A stretch of DNA of 64,000 nt from an uncultured Myxococcales bacterium (GTDB lineage: Bacteria; Myxococcota_A; UBA9042), in the NCBI GenBank assembly GCA_903840165.1, contig CAIMEY010000010.1, forward strand, positions 1 through 64,000, read 5' to 3'. The notes beneath the pieces were generated by a model that was given only the letters and a program-made list of their open reading frames with translations, had not been told where the DNA came from and made no database searches. Positions 28,111 to 36,859 of the stretch are shown here, one piece after another. How positions within the stretch are numbered: position 1 is the first letter of the stretch; each line of letters starts with the position of its first letter. The position numbers and the translations under genes are program-made.

Positions 28111-30366
28111 TTGGCAAATCCTGAATTCTTCCAGGTCAATGGACTCAGGCGCGCCGCGCAATTGGCCTTGCCGCTCCTGTTTAGCGTACTTCTGCCACTC
28201 ACAGCGTCGGCCGCCGACCCGTGGCGGCAACTTCACAGCAGTGTGCAGCACTGGCGCACGGGTGAACTCGCCGATCTGCCTGGGGAATTGACCGAGCTGA
28301 CCCGGAGCAAAGACAGCGAAGTGCAGACCTTGGCGCGATTTCTGCAAGCGCGGTACTTGACACAGCAAGGCGATGGCAAAGGATCGCTAGATATCCTCAA
28401 ACAAATCAAGTCACTGCGTAACGATGCCCCGGCGTCCTTTGATTGGGCGGAGATCACGGCCTTGCAAGCGGCTGGTGATTGGCCCGCGGCATTTGAGAAG
28501 CTCGCGGAGTTCCGCAAAGAATACAAAGATTTTCGCTGGGCAGCTGCGGATTTGCTCTACGTCCGCCTGTCGCAAAAAGTGGCCCCGCCCGATCAGACCG
28601 CTGCATTGGCGCTGCAACTGTACGATAAATCGAAATTGCACTTGCCTCAAGATGAGTTGCTAAGCATTGCTGCCCGGGCGACAGCGCTCTTTGCCCCGGA
28701 CAAGGCCAAGGTGCTCTGGCGCAAACTCTTGATGAAGCATCCGGAAAGTGACTGGATACCAGAGGCGCAACAGGGCATTTTGCCAAGCGAACTGACGGAC
28801 CAGGAGCAGTTTGAAAGGGTCGAACGCCTTTTTGCGCGGCGAGCCTACGAGCGCTGTCGCGAACTTGCGCTGCAATTATGGCACCGTGGCGTGCGCAAGA
28901 GCGAAGTCGGCTACTACTTGGGCAAGATCGGTTCGGAGAGACTGCGCGACGATTACCCTAGTTCGATTGAGTACTTGCGTGAGGCAAGCGTTGACAAGGA
29001 GCCGCTAGCGACGCAGGCCCTGACCTCGTACGCATTGGTCCTGGGCAAGATGGGCCGTTATGACGAGTCGATCGGCCAATTTGACGCTTGGCTTGCGAAG
29101 TATCCCGATGTTCCGATTGAGAAACTGGTGGAGGTTCACTACGACCGGGCACGCATGTTGCGGATGGCCGGCAAGCCCTTGGACGCCTCGCAAGCCATGG
29201 CGCAGTTTCTAGAGGCGCACAAAACAGGCTTTGACTTCGGGAAATACCAGTGGTTTGTCGGCTTTTGGGCCTACCTCGGCGGCGAGTGCGATCGCGCAAT
29301 TGCGGCCTTTAAGCCCTTGATCGCCAACGTTAATCCTCTGGTCGGCGGCAAAGCGCGCTACTGGACGGGGCGATGCCAGGAGAAGCTGCAGCAGAAGGGC
29401 GAAGCGATTAAGACCCTGACATCCTTGCAACATGCCATGCCCCTGACTTGGTACGGCGCGCTGGCGGCGGACGTCTTGACACAATGGGGTGAGGGCAAGC
29501 ACGTCCTGCAACCGCCTGATTTCTCAAAGATCGCCAGCGAAGATCCGTCGCCTTTTGCCGGACTGCCGCGGTCTCCTGAGCTGAAAAAGCTCAAGATTGC
29601 GATGTATTTGGGCGAGCCCGACATGGCGCAACGGGTTTGGACAGAGTTCGAACCAGCCCTGCGCAAGCAACTCGGCAAGGTCAAGCTCGATCAGTTGCAG
29701 ACCGCGCTGGCCGATCCGCTGGAGCAGTATGCACAGGCGCGCGAGTCGGCCTACGCCAAATACCACAAAGATGTCCAGGGGATGCCGACGATCGACACCC
29801 TGGACAAATGGCGAGCGGTGTACCCAAGGGCCTTTGCTACCCATGCCCGGGCTGCCAGTCGCGCCTTTGCTGTGCCCGAATGGATGATCTACGCGCATAT
29901 GTTGCAGGAATCACGTTACAAACCATGGCTCATCTCGGGTGCGCCGGCCTATGGCCTGCTTGAACTCCTGGATCGGACGGCTGCGCGCTTAGCTGCTGAA
30001 CACAAAGAGGATTACCAGCTTTGGATGCTCATGCAACCAGCCCATAACGTCCATTGGGGGGCTCAGTACCTGGGAGCCCTCTACCATAAGTTTGGAGAAC
30101 AACTGCCGTTTGCCATTGCTAGCTACAATGGTGGCCCCATGCTCTTGCAGTACCACTTGCAGGTCGCCAGCCAGCAGAAATTGCGGCTTGATGAAATGGT
30201 GGACGACTTGGGCCCCCACGAGAGTCGCAACTACATCCGCATGGTTGTTGGGCATTTCCTGCGTTACTTGGCGCTCTATGAGTCGCCGAGCACGGCCGCG
30301 ATCCTGCGCAAGCAATTGCTGCCCTGGGCCTATCAGGCACAGTGGCACAAAGACCCTGATTATTAA
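28111..30366 (+). CDS. Soluble lytic murein transglycosylase-like protein (SLT family)
   Basis: A 751-residue periplasmic enzyme. The start is TTG 28111 with GAGGCAAGG before it; the first 35 residues form a Sec signal peptide ending in ASA. Residues about 40-560 are tetratricopeptide-like helical repeats as in Slt70 superhelices. The C-terminal SLT domain has the catalytic Glu600 in LQESRYKPW, the following GAPAYGLLELL (matching the usual AGA-GLMQL block) and SYNGGP for AYNAGP. It would cleave peptidoglycan glycan strands, giving anhydromuropeptides. Monocistronic; it meets the kinase-fusion gene tail to tail. Confidence 0.9.
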   Translation: MANPEFFQVNGLRRAAQLALPLLFSVLLPLTASAADPWRQLHSSVQHWRTGELADLPGELTELTRSKDSEVQTLARFLQARYLTQQGDGKGSLDILKQIKSLRNDAPASFDWAEITALQAAGDWPAAFEKLAEFRKEYKDFRWAAADLLYVRLSQKVAPPDQTAALALQLYDKSKLHLPQDELLSIAARATALFAPDKAKVLWRKLLMKHPESDWIPEAQQGILPSELTDQEQFERVERLFARRAYERCRELALQLWHRGVRKSEVGYYLGKIGSERLRDDYPSSIEYLREASVDKEPLATQALTSYALVLGKMGRYDESIGQFDAWLAKYPDVPIEKLVEVHYDRARMLRMAGKPLDASQAMAQFLEAHKTGFDFGKYQWFVGFWAYLGGECDRAIAAFKPLIANVNPLVGGKARYWTGRCQEKLQQKGEAIKTLTSLQHAMPLTWYGALAADVLTQWGEGKHVLQPPDFSKIASEDPSPFAGLPRSPELKKLKIAMYLGEPDMAQRVWTEFEPALRKQLGKVKLDQLQTALADPLEQYAQARESAYAKYHKDVQGMPTIDTLDKWRAVYPRAFATHARAASRAFAVPEWMIYAHMLQESRYKPWLISGAPAYGLLELLDRTAARLAAEHKEDYQLWMLMQPAHNVHWGAQYLGALYHKFGEQLPFAIASYNGGPMLLQYHLQVASQQKLRLDEMVDDLGPHESRNYIRMVVGHFLRYLALYESPSTAAILRKQLLPWAYQAQWHKDPDY

Positions 30367-30414
30367 ATGGATTTGCCGGAGCGCTGCGCAACTGCCCTGG
30401 ACCAGACGATTGGC

Positions 30415-32223
30415 TCAGTAGAACGTCGTGCGAATCACGGGCTGAAACAAGTGCTTACGCCGCGCGCAGACGGGCTCGAGTGGGCATTCGCCGCATTGGG
30501 GCTCGGTCATTTCCGGACAGCGACGCCGGGCCCCGAAGAAGAACCAGTCAATGGCACCGATGCTGCGGCCCGACATCTTTTGCAAACGGTCAATAGCCTC
30601 ATAAGCGCTTATGCGGACACAGTATTCGTCGGCTGGCGCTAGCAAACGCCTCTCGGCCAGGAGCTGCTCTAGACGCTCGTCGACCACGCGGATGAGCCCC
30701 GTGCGCAGGCAGGAACGCATGAGGTGGTAATCAATAATCGGTTGACAATCCTCGCCTTGTCCGAGGTCGATGAAGCGTTCGGGCCTCTGTCCCAGGGCCA
30801 GAACCAGCAACATGGACTTCTTGCGCAAAGGATCTTCGCGGTAACCACTGATATGATCGAGTGATTGCAGCATTTCCTTGACCGGCCGCGCCGACTTCTG
30901 TGCCGCATGCACCAGGGACTGAGGCGTACTGCCCAACTCCCAGAGATCACGGCCATAACCACGGGACAAGCTGTGGTGATTGGCCAGCACGGGCATGGGC
31001 ACGTCGCCCTCATCGCTGCGGAACAGGTCGAGGGTGTCGCTCCAGCGCAAGGAAGACTGGCCAAGTGGCGTCAAACGCTGGGGATTGGTCCGTAGGGCGC
31101 GATGAAACGCCGCAAAGCAATAGTCGGAGCCTTTGCACAGCCGGCCGTCGATATTGGCCACTGTCGGCTTGCCATAGGCGCCGTGGGCCGGACTCCAGAA
31201 GCCGAACTGGTGCTTAATGCTGGCGAAAAGGAAGTCCAGCGTCCCCGGATCGCCGACCTCGGGAAAAGAAGGACCGGTGAAGTCGAAGGGCTTGACCTCC
31301 GGCATTTGCGCCAGGAGATCGGCAATCGCCTGCAATTGCTCAGGATCTACCTGAACGCGGCGATCTTCCATCGGCCGCCAGCGTGCATCGATTTGCGCCC
31401 GATCGGTGGCGAGCAGTTGCGACATGCCTGGCGCTTCAATGGTTTCGGCCGCCACAGCCGCGCCCAGACGGACGGCGTGAACCGGGTGCATACCAGCGAC
31501 AAGCCCGGCCAGCGTGCCGCCACAGACCGAATCGCCTGCCCCTGTTAAATCAACGGGTTTTGCAGGTGCACAAGCGACCCGCTGTCGGCAATCGCCTTGC
31601 CAAACGTCGGCCCCATCGGCGCCGCGGGTCACCACGAGGATCTGCCCTGGACGCACCGGCGGATCGGCGTCGCCGTAGATGGTAATCGCCTCGAAACTAT
31701 TAAGGAAGAACAGGTCGCACGCTTCCGCCAGGGCCCGCACCGAGTCAGGAGACCGGTGCACCATGTAGCCGAAAGTACCGGCACTAATGCGCGCCCGGGA
31801 CCGCTTGCGCAAGGCCGCAACGAAGCGCATCTGCAGGGAAGCGTCGTGAATGGCGGCGATATGGATGTAGTCAACATCCAGAATATTATCAGGTACTTGT
31901 AGGGGATCGAGGGTCGCTTCATTGCCCCACGAAGCACGCTCGAGCCGGGCATCGCCGCGGGCGTCATAGACAATCTCAAAATGCGGAATATCTTCAAGGC
32001 GGCAAGGTGGCCCTACCCAGTCCACGACGGCAGCGGCCTGCGCAAACAGGTCTGGCAGGGGATCGGGGCGAAAGCCAAAAAACCGTACGTTTGCGCCAGC
32101 TTTGTGCGCAGCCATGGCGGTATACAGGGCGCCACCGCCCGGCGTGACCAAGGGTTGGCCATCGGCGCGCAGCCGGTCCACGGAAGCACCGCCGATCACC
32201 AAGATGTCAGGTCGTTTTGCCAT
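30415..32223 (-). CDS. PfkB-family kinase fused to a queuosine-salvage/HhH-GPD-like domain with a four-Cys motif
   Basis: A 602-residue two-domain protein. Residues 1-270 are a ribokinase-like PfkB domain: a GG-rich N-terminus, and DLTGAGDSVCGG with catalytic Asp231. Residues about 300-602 look like the DUF2419/Qng1 glycosylase or the HhH-GPD fold: KHQFGFWSP, then GRLCKGSDYCFAAFHRAL, a PIIDYHLMRSCLRTG stretch like the VDTHV site of HhH-GPD enzymes, and four Cys at 569, 577, 580, 586 (C-x7-C-x2-C-x5-C), close to the 4Fe-4S loop of endonuclease III. If correct, the kinase could phosphorylate queuosine and the second domain release queuine. This pairing is inference. Single gene. Confidence 0.68.
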   Translation of the reverse strand: MAKRPDILVIGGASVDRLRADGQPLVTPGGGALYTAMAAHKAGANVRFFGFRPDPLPDLFAQAAAVVDWVGPPCRLEDIPHFEIVYDARGDARLERASWGNEATLDPLQVPDNILDVDYIHIAAIHDASLQMRFVAALRKRSRARISAGTFGYMVHRSPDSVRALAEACDLFFLNSFEAITIYGDADPPVRPGQILVVTRGADGADVWQGDCRQRVACAPAKPVDLTGAGDSVCGGTLAGLVAGMHPVHAVRLGAAVAAETIEAPGMSQLLATDRAQIDARWRPMEDRRVQVDPEQLQAIADLLAQMPEVKPFDFTGPSFPEVGDPGTLDFLFASIKHQFGFWSPAHGAYGKPTVANIDGRLCKGSDYCFAAFHRALRTNPQRLTPLGQSSLRWSDTLDLFRSDEGDVPMPVLANHHSLSRGYGRDLWELGSTPQSLVHAAQKSARPVKEMLQSLDHISGYREDPLRKKSMLLVLALGQRPERFIDLGQGEDCQPIIDYHLMRSCLRTGLIRVVDERLEQLLAERRLLAPADEYCVRISAYEAIDRLQKMSGRSIGAIDWFFFGARRRCPEMTEPQCGECPLEPVCARRKHLFQPVIRTTFY

Positions 32224-32604
32224 CGCCGCGCAATCGTGCCGTGGCTTGCTTGAGCGTACAAGCCGGCCTTGGCGGCCGAATCGGAGACAGATAGCGTTTC
32301 TGCGCGGTTATCTGACAACTCGGCTCGGCGATTTTGCGAGCCTGACAAAGCCTGCCAAGAGATCTATCGCTGCAGCGCGTGGTTACATGAGGCCACCGCG
32401 GCGATCGCGGCAGAGATATCGACCCGCCGATCGTCAACCGCTGCCGTTGTCGATCGGCGGTAGCAGCGCCAATTGCTGCCGCTCCGTCTCGCAATTGCCT
32501 GAAGTCTTTGCGACAATCGGACCGAGGTGCATGACGGTGACGTTGGGATTGCGCCCGCCTAGCAATGGCGCGATCCTATGGCCTAGCGCAGGCAGGCGGA
32601 GCCC
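32224..32604. other. Divergent intergenic region before the kinase fusion and calpain-like genes
   Basis: 381 bases without a gene. About 65-90 bases before the kinase start lies a dyad CAGATA (32288-32293) and TATCTG (32309-32314), overlapping TTGTCA and TATCTG boxes on the minus strand (19 bases apart), which may be its promoter/operator. Confidence 0.35.
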
Positions 32605-33438
32605 ATGCAAGACTTTGAACGCGACAAACGGCAGAGGCAGGGACAGAGACCGGCGCCTGCCATTGCTGAACATTCGCCCGCGCAACTGCCTGTTCGGCCT
32701 GGAGAAAAGCCGGCCGAATTTCGCAGGCAAACGCCTCGTCTGGTGCAAGCCTTTGCGCCGAGCGGGCCTAAGCGCGGGGATTTGCGCCCGGGCATTCCGG
32801 TGCGGGCCGATGTTGCCGCGGCGCTGAGCGCTTTGGTGCGCAGCCAACCGCAAAGCGTCGTCCAGGCGTTGCAGACCTTGAGCCCCGAAGCCTTCCAAGT
32901 GCGGCTGTTTGAACGAAACGGCCAAGGTGGGGCCGACCCGCATTCCCTGATAATTGATGGCTATTTGCCAAGCAATGCGCTGCAGTGGGAGGCGGGACAC
33001 CCGGGCCCTTGGCTAGGCATGTGGCCGGCGATCTTGGAGAAGGCGCTGGCCACGTGGCACGGGTCTTACGCCGCCCTGGGGCCTGGCAATCGCGCTGGCG
33101 ACGTCATTACGGCACTGACGGGGCGTGAAGTGCGCACCCTGCCTACACAATGGCCCGACGCGGTCCTGATGCAATGGCTCGGCACGGCCCTTGCCAAAGG
33201 CGAACCAGTGCTCTGCAGCGGCGGCGGCGATGACGATGGGATTCCCCGTAAACCTTTTGTCGTTCACGTAGTTGTCTCGGTCCAAGAGATCGACGGCCGC
33301 GCAGCCGTACAAATCGAGGACCCCTTGGTGCCGGACGATCCGCTGATTGTCTTGGACATAAGCCACTTCCGCAATGAATACACGCAGATACACCTGATGC
33401 GCCCTGATACTGGCCAGGGCGCGCCGGCTCCGGCATAG
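32605..33438 (+). CDS. Calpain-like (peptidase C2) domain protein lacking the catalytic Cys
   Basis: A 277-residue protein with no signal peptide. After a basic/Pro-rich N-terminus, the order of calpain core blocks can be traced: VRADVAAALSALV (calpains have a Cys at the position of Val70), FQVRLFERNG, LIIDGYLPSN, PWLGMWPAILEKALATWHGSY, VITALTGR, then HVVVSVQEIDG with a His at 221 and VQIEDPL at 237-241 where active enzymes have an Asn-Pro. Two of three catalytic residues appear lost. It may be a binding protein derived from a protease. GGCGGAG precedes the ATG. Confidence 0.65.
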   Translation: MQDFERDKRQRQGQRPAPAIAEHSPAQLPVRPGEKPAEFRRQTPRLVQAFAPSGPKRGDLRPGIPVRADVAAALSALVRSQPQSVVQALQTLSPEAFQVRLFERNGQGGADPHSLIIDGYLPSNALQWEAGHPGPWLGMWPAILEKALATWHGSYAALGPGNRAGDVITALTGREVRTLPTQWPDAVLMQWLGTALAKGEPVLCSGGGDDDGIPRKPFVVHVVVSVQEIDGRAAVQIEDPLVPDDPLIVLDISHFRNEYTQIHLMRPDTGQGAPAPA

Positions 33439-33539
33439 TGGCAGCAACCGGCGAGTCGGAACGTGCGTGCGCGGCGCATGGGAATCATCGATGAGCCTGC
33501 GGCGTTGAAAAGAACGGCTTTGACCGTGCGAGGTGCCCG

Positions 33540-34325
33540 ATGCGACCCATGATTTACCTGTGTTTGCTTGCACTTATCGGTGCTTGCGCCAGTTCAACCA
33601 CGTCTAGCGGCGGCGGCCTGGGTGACGCCAGCACGGCGGCGGACAACGGCAACTGGAACCTTGGATCGGAGGTCAAAACCACAGACGGCAGCGGCACTTC
33701 CGGGGATACCGGCCCCAGCGCCGATGGCTTGGTGGGCGACCAAGGCGGTCCCATCACGGGCAGCGACGGCGGCCCCGGCGACGATGTGGAGGGCAACGGC
33801 ACGTGCAGCCAGCCCAGCAAGCTCCCGGGAACTGTGAAGGCTTTCGATGGCTTTGCGGCCGGCAACAAGACGTACGGCAAGGATACCTGCCCCGGTGGCG
33901 ATGCGAAAATCGCGGGTCGCTGGCGCCTGGTCGACGGCAACACGGAGGATCCAGCGACGGTCCTCACCGGAGCTACGACCGCGGAAATGCTGACCTTTGA
34001 CGGCAATACGTTCATCGACCACATCGCCGGGGTCGACCAGGGCAGCCCTGCGAACCAAACCATGACCGGCTGGTATTTCTGCGCCGATGCGTCCGAATTG
34101 GCCAGCAAAGACTATGGCATGCACATCGACACGGCGACACCTAGCGGCGCTTTTGGCAATAGTAGCGGTGACGTGTGGTTTGCCACGGTCTTGATGCAGG
34201 GCGGCGATCAGCTGGGCATCGCTGTCAGCGACGCAAGCGACAAGAATCCTTCAGGGATCTTGCTGTACTGCCGTGTTGGCAGCACCATCAACGGCCACTG
34301 CTGCAATGACCCGTTCGCCAACTAG
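33540..34325 (+). CDS. Putative lipoprotein
   Basis: A 261-residue protein. The signal peptide MRPMIYLCLLALIGAC ends in a lipobox with Cys16, then a long Gly/Ser/Asp linker (residues 17-90). The mature domain has about six Cys residues (for example in KDTCPGG, WYFCADA and LLYCRVG...CCNDP) that may pair. I recognise no enzyme motif. Its linker composition is typical of myxobacterial outer-membrane lipoproteins. No close partner gene. Confidence 0.68.
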   Translation: MRPMIYLCLLALIGACASSTTSSGGGLGDASTAADNGNWNLGSEVKTTDGSGTSGDTGPSADGLVGDQGGPITGSDGGPGDDVEGNGTCSQPSKLPGTVKAFDGFAAGNKTYGKDTCPGGDAKIAGRWRLVDGNTEDPATVLTGATTAEMLTFDGNTFIDHIAGVDQGSPANQTMTGWYFCADASELASKDYGMHIDTATPSGAFGNSSGDVWFATVLMQGGDQLGIAVSDASDKNPSGILLYCRVGSTINGHCCNDPFAN

Positions 34326-34474
34326 GCCCGCCGCCACGCTGGCCGGTGATCGATACGAGAATTGCGCACAACAATCCGTGGTTTGGCGCGCAATAGGGAC
34401 CTCAAGGCACTTTCCGCCTAGGGCCTTCGTTCCAGCCGCGTGTCTGCGCGCCGCCCTCCCCTGCTGAGAGACCG

Positions 34475-35650
34475 ATGCACCGCCCTTTGCTGCAGATGTT
34501 CCTGTTCTTCGCGATTTTGCTGCTGATTATCGGCGGTTCGCACTACTACTTGTGGGTGCGATTGGTGCGGGCGACAGAACTGCCGCGCGCGTGGACGATC
34601 TTGTTTTCCGTGCTAATTCCTTGCCTTGCCCTGCTCATGCCTGCGGGGTTGCTGCTGGGCCGGCTAACCGATGCGCCCTGGGCTCGTCTGGTTGCGATGA
34701 CATCGTATATATGGATGGGTACTGCATTTTTGCTCCTTTTGGGCGTCGCGGCTGGGGACCTTTTGCACCGTGGGGCCTTGTGGAGCTCGGCAGCGACGGA
34801 CCCAGAGCGCCGTTTGCTGCTGGCACGCATGTTTGGCGGTACGGCAGCCGTGGCGGCGCTGGCGTCGGGTGCTGTGGCGCTGCGGTCCGGGCTGCGCGCA
34901 CCGGCGCTGTTTCGGCAAGAGATCCATTTACGTAGACTGCCCAAGGGCCTGGACGGCTTGACGATTGTGCAGATCAGTGACCTGCATGTGGGCCCGACCA
35001 TCCGCCGGCAGGATGTGGCGGCCTTGGTGCAGCGCTGCAACGACCTAAAGCCAGATCTCATTGCGATTACAGGCGATTTGGTCGATGGCGACGTTGATCA
35101 CTTGAGTTCCCAAGTGGCGCCCTTGGCCGACCTACGGGCCAAGTTTGGCGTGTACTTTGTCACCGGCAATCATGAATATTATTCAGGTGTTGATCAGTGG
35201 CTCACCGAACTGAGGCGCCTCGGCATTCGCACCCTGCGCAATGAGAGGGTTCGCATTGGACAAGGGGAAAACAGCTTTGATCTTGCGGGTGTAGACGATT
35301 GGACCGCTCACCAGTTTGGTGGGGGGCACGGTGCCAACTTGCCCCAGGCTGTGGCGGGTCGTCAGGCCGGAGACTGTCTGGTGCTGCTCGCCCATCAACC
35401 CAAGCAAGTAACTGAGGCTGCGCAACTAGGCGTTGATCTTCAGCTTTCCGGCCATACCCATGGGGGCCAGATCTGGCCCTTTACCTTTCTGGTCCGACTG
35501 GCCCAACCCTACATCGCTGGGCTGGACCAATTAGGGCCGACGACCATTTACGTGAGTCGCGGCACGGGCTATTGGGGCCCGCCGATGCGATTGGCGGCAC
35601 CGTCCGAGTTGACGCTTCTGACTTTGCGCCACACGGAAAGCCTGACATGA
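34475..35650 (+). CDS. Membrane-bound metallophosphoesterase
   Basis: A 391-residue protein. Four hydrophobic helices in the first 140 residues (about 7-25, 40-62, 70-92 and 110-128) anchor it. The calcineurin-like domain follows with the metal-binding blocks in order: QISDLHVG, TGDLVDG, TGNHEYY and SGHTHGGQIWP. These belong to the YkuE/YaeI-like group, related members of which act on lipid-linked phosphates. The substrate cannot be told. The next gene starts about 50-125 bases later. Confidence 0.88.
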   Translation: MHRPLLQMFLFFAILLLIIGGSHYYLWVRLVRATELPRAWTILFSVLIPCLALLMPAGLLLGRLTDAPWARLVAMTSYIWMGTAFLLLLGVAAGDLLHRGALWSSAATDPERRLLLARMFGGTAAVAALASGAVALRSGLRAPALFRQEIHLRRLPKGLDGLTIVQISDLHVGPTIRRQDVAALVQRCNDLKPDLIAITGDLVDGDVDHLSSQVAPLADLRAKFGVYFVTGNHEYYSGVDQWLTELRRLGIRTLRNERVRIGQGENSFDLAGVDDWTAHQFGGGHGANLPQAVAGRQAGDCLVLLAHQPKQVTEAAQLGVDLQLSGHTHGGQIWPFTFLVRLAQPYIAGLDQLGPTTIYVSRGTGYWGPPMRLAAPSELTLLTLRHTESLT

Positions 35651-35776
35651 CAAGCAGTTGAGCGTGCTTTCCTGCCGGCTCAGACCGAAAATAGGACCTT
35701 GACGAAGAACGTTCCAGGCAGTGCGGGGCGAAACGTTCGCACCCAGACACAGACGGACCTAACGCATCGGGACATC

Positions 35777-36859
35777 ATGGCGACACTTCAGAGCCTCAAA
35801 GACAAGCTGGAACAGGCAGATTCCCGCTACAACAGCCAGTTTGCCGGCCAATCACGGGTGACGCGCGAACTCAGCGCCATCGACGACTTGATCGCTACGG
35901 CGCAGCAAGTGCTCTCTGAGAGTACAACGGCTCAGGGAACGCCCGAAGTTCGCAAAACGGTTCGTGAATCGGCGCAAGAGCAACTGGACCTTTACCGCGG
36001 CGAGAGGACGGCAATTGCCCAGGCCCAGCGCGATGGTGGGCCTCACGCTGTGCAGGCGAGTGACCTGGGCATACGGGCGAATTTGGTGATTCACCGCTAC
36101 GATCGCCACTTTGCCGGGCAGGGACGCTCGAGCCGAGACATTAGCCTAATTGCTGATATGATTGGTGAATTGCGACTCATCGAAGGGCAAATGCGCACGC
36201 TGGCGGACATTCGGCCTCTGGAGAGCTTGACGGCCGATATCGCCGTGGTCGAGGGACGCATCGATCAGTTCGCCAAGGAGCAAAAGGCGATTGGTGCGGC
36301 GCGGATCGACGGCACGCAGCAGGAGCAAGCCGGCATCCTGGCCAACGTCGCCAACAACTTGTTTGGACAATATCGCGTTCTATTTGCTGGACTTTCACGA
36401 GTTTCGCGCCGACCTGAGACCATGGTTCGCCTCGTGGCTGCGCTTGAGGACGTGCGCGAGCGCATGGCGACCCTGCAGGGACAGGGGCTACATGACGACC
36501 AGAATGACGCTAATTTATCATTGGTTAACCAACGGTTACAGGCGTGGCAGGCCGAACTGACGGCGATTCGCGCTGAGCGGCAGAAGACGACGATGACGAC
36601 CCTTGTGGCTGAACTCGGTGGCGCGGCCAATGCGGAGTTTGAGGCCTTTGGCCAACACTTTGCCGGCCAGGCACGAAAGACGCGTGTTCTCAAGAAGTTG
36701 AGCGACATCATCGATCGCCTCGACGACGGTGAGCGGCAGATGACGCGCCTTGACGAAGCCATGGCCAGCGATAACAACCGGGCCAATCTGCGCGTGGTCC
36801 GCGATACGTTGGTCCTGTACTTGCGCGAATATGCTGCAATTGTGCAGGCGCAGGCATGA
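35777..36859 (+). CDS. Four-repeat helical protein (FAG-x-SR repeats) of unknown function
   Basis: A 360-residue, almost wholly helical and hydrophilic protein. Four repeats of about 91 residues are marked by FAGQSRVTR, FAGQGRSSR, FAGLSRVSR and FAGQARKTR (Phe near residues 22, 112, 203 and 295). Each also contains a late helix with an AI-A motif (ERTAIAQAQ, EQKAIGAAR, AELTAIRAE, EYAAIVQAQ). No signal peptide. The start at 35777 is preferred; TTG 35699 is an alternative. Its end overlaps the next start as ATGA. The repeats arose by duplication; the unit is not one I can name. Confidence 0.68.
   Translation: MATLQSLKDKLEQADSRYNSQFAGQSRVTRELSAIDDLIATAQQVLSESTTAQGTPEVRKTVRESAQEQLDLYRGERTAIAQAQRDGGPHAVQASDLGIRANLVIHRYDRHFAGQGRSSRDISLIADMIGELRLIEGQMRTLADIRPLESLTADIAVVEGRIDQFAKEQKAIGAARIDGTQQEQAGILANVANNLFGQYRVLFAGLSRVSRRPETMVRLVAALEDVRERMATLQGQGLHDDQNDANLSLVNQRLQAWQAELTAIRAERQKTTMTTLVAELGGAANAEFEAFGQHFAGQARKTRVLKKLSDIIDRLDDGERQMTRLDEAMASDNNRANLRVVRDTLVLYLREYAAIVQAQA

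Noticed and set aside
33181-33198. Sigma-54-like sequence CGGCAC...TTGCC
   Set aside because: Spacing is correct, but it lies inside the calpain-like coding region with no gene start nearby.
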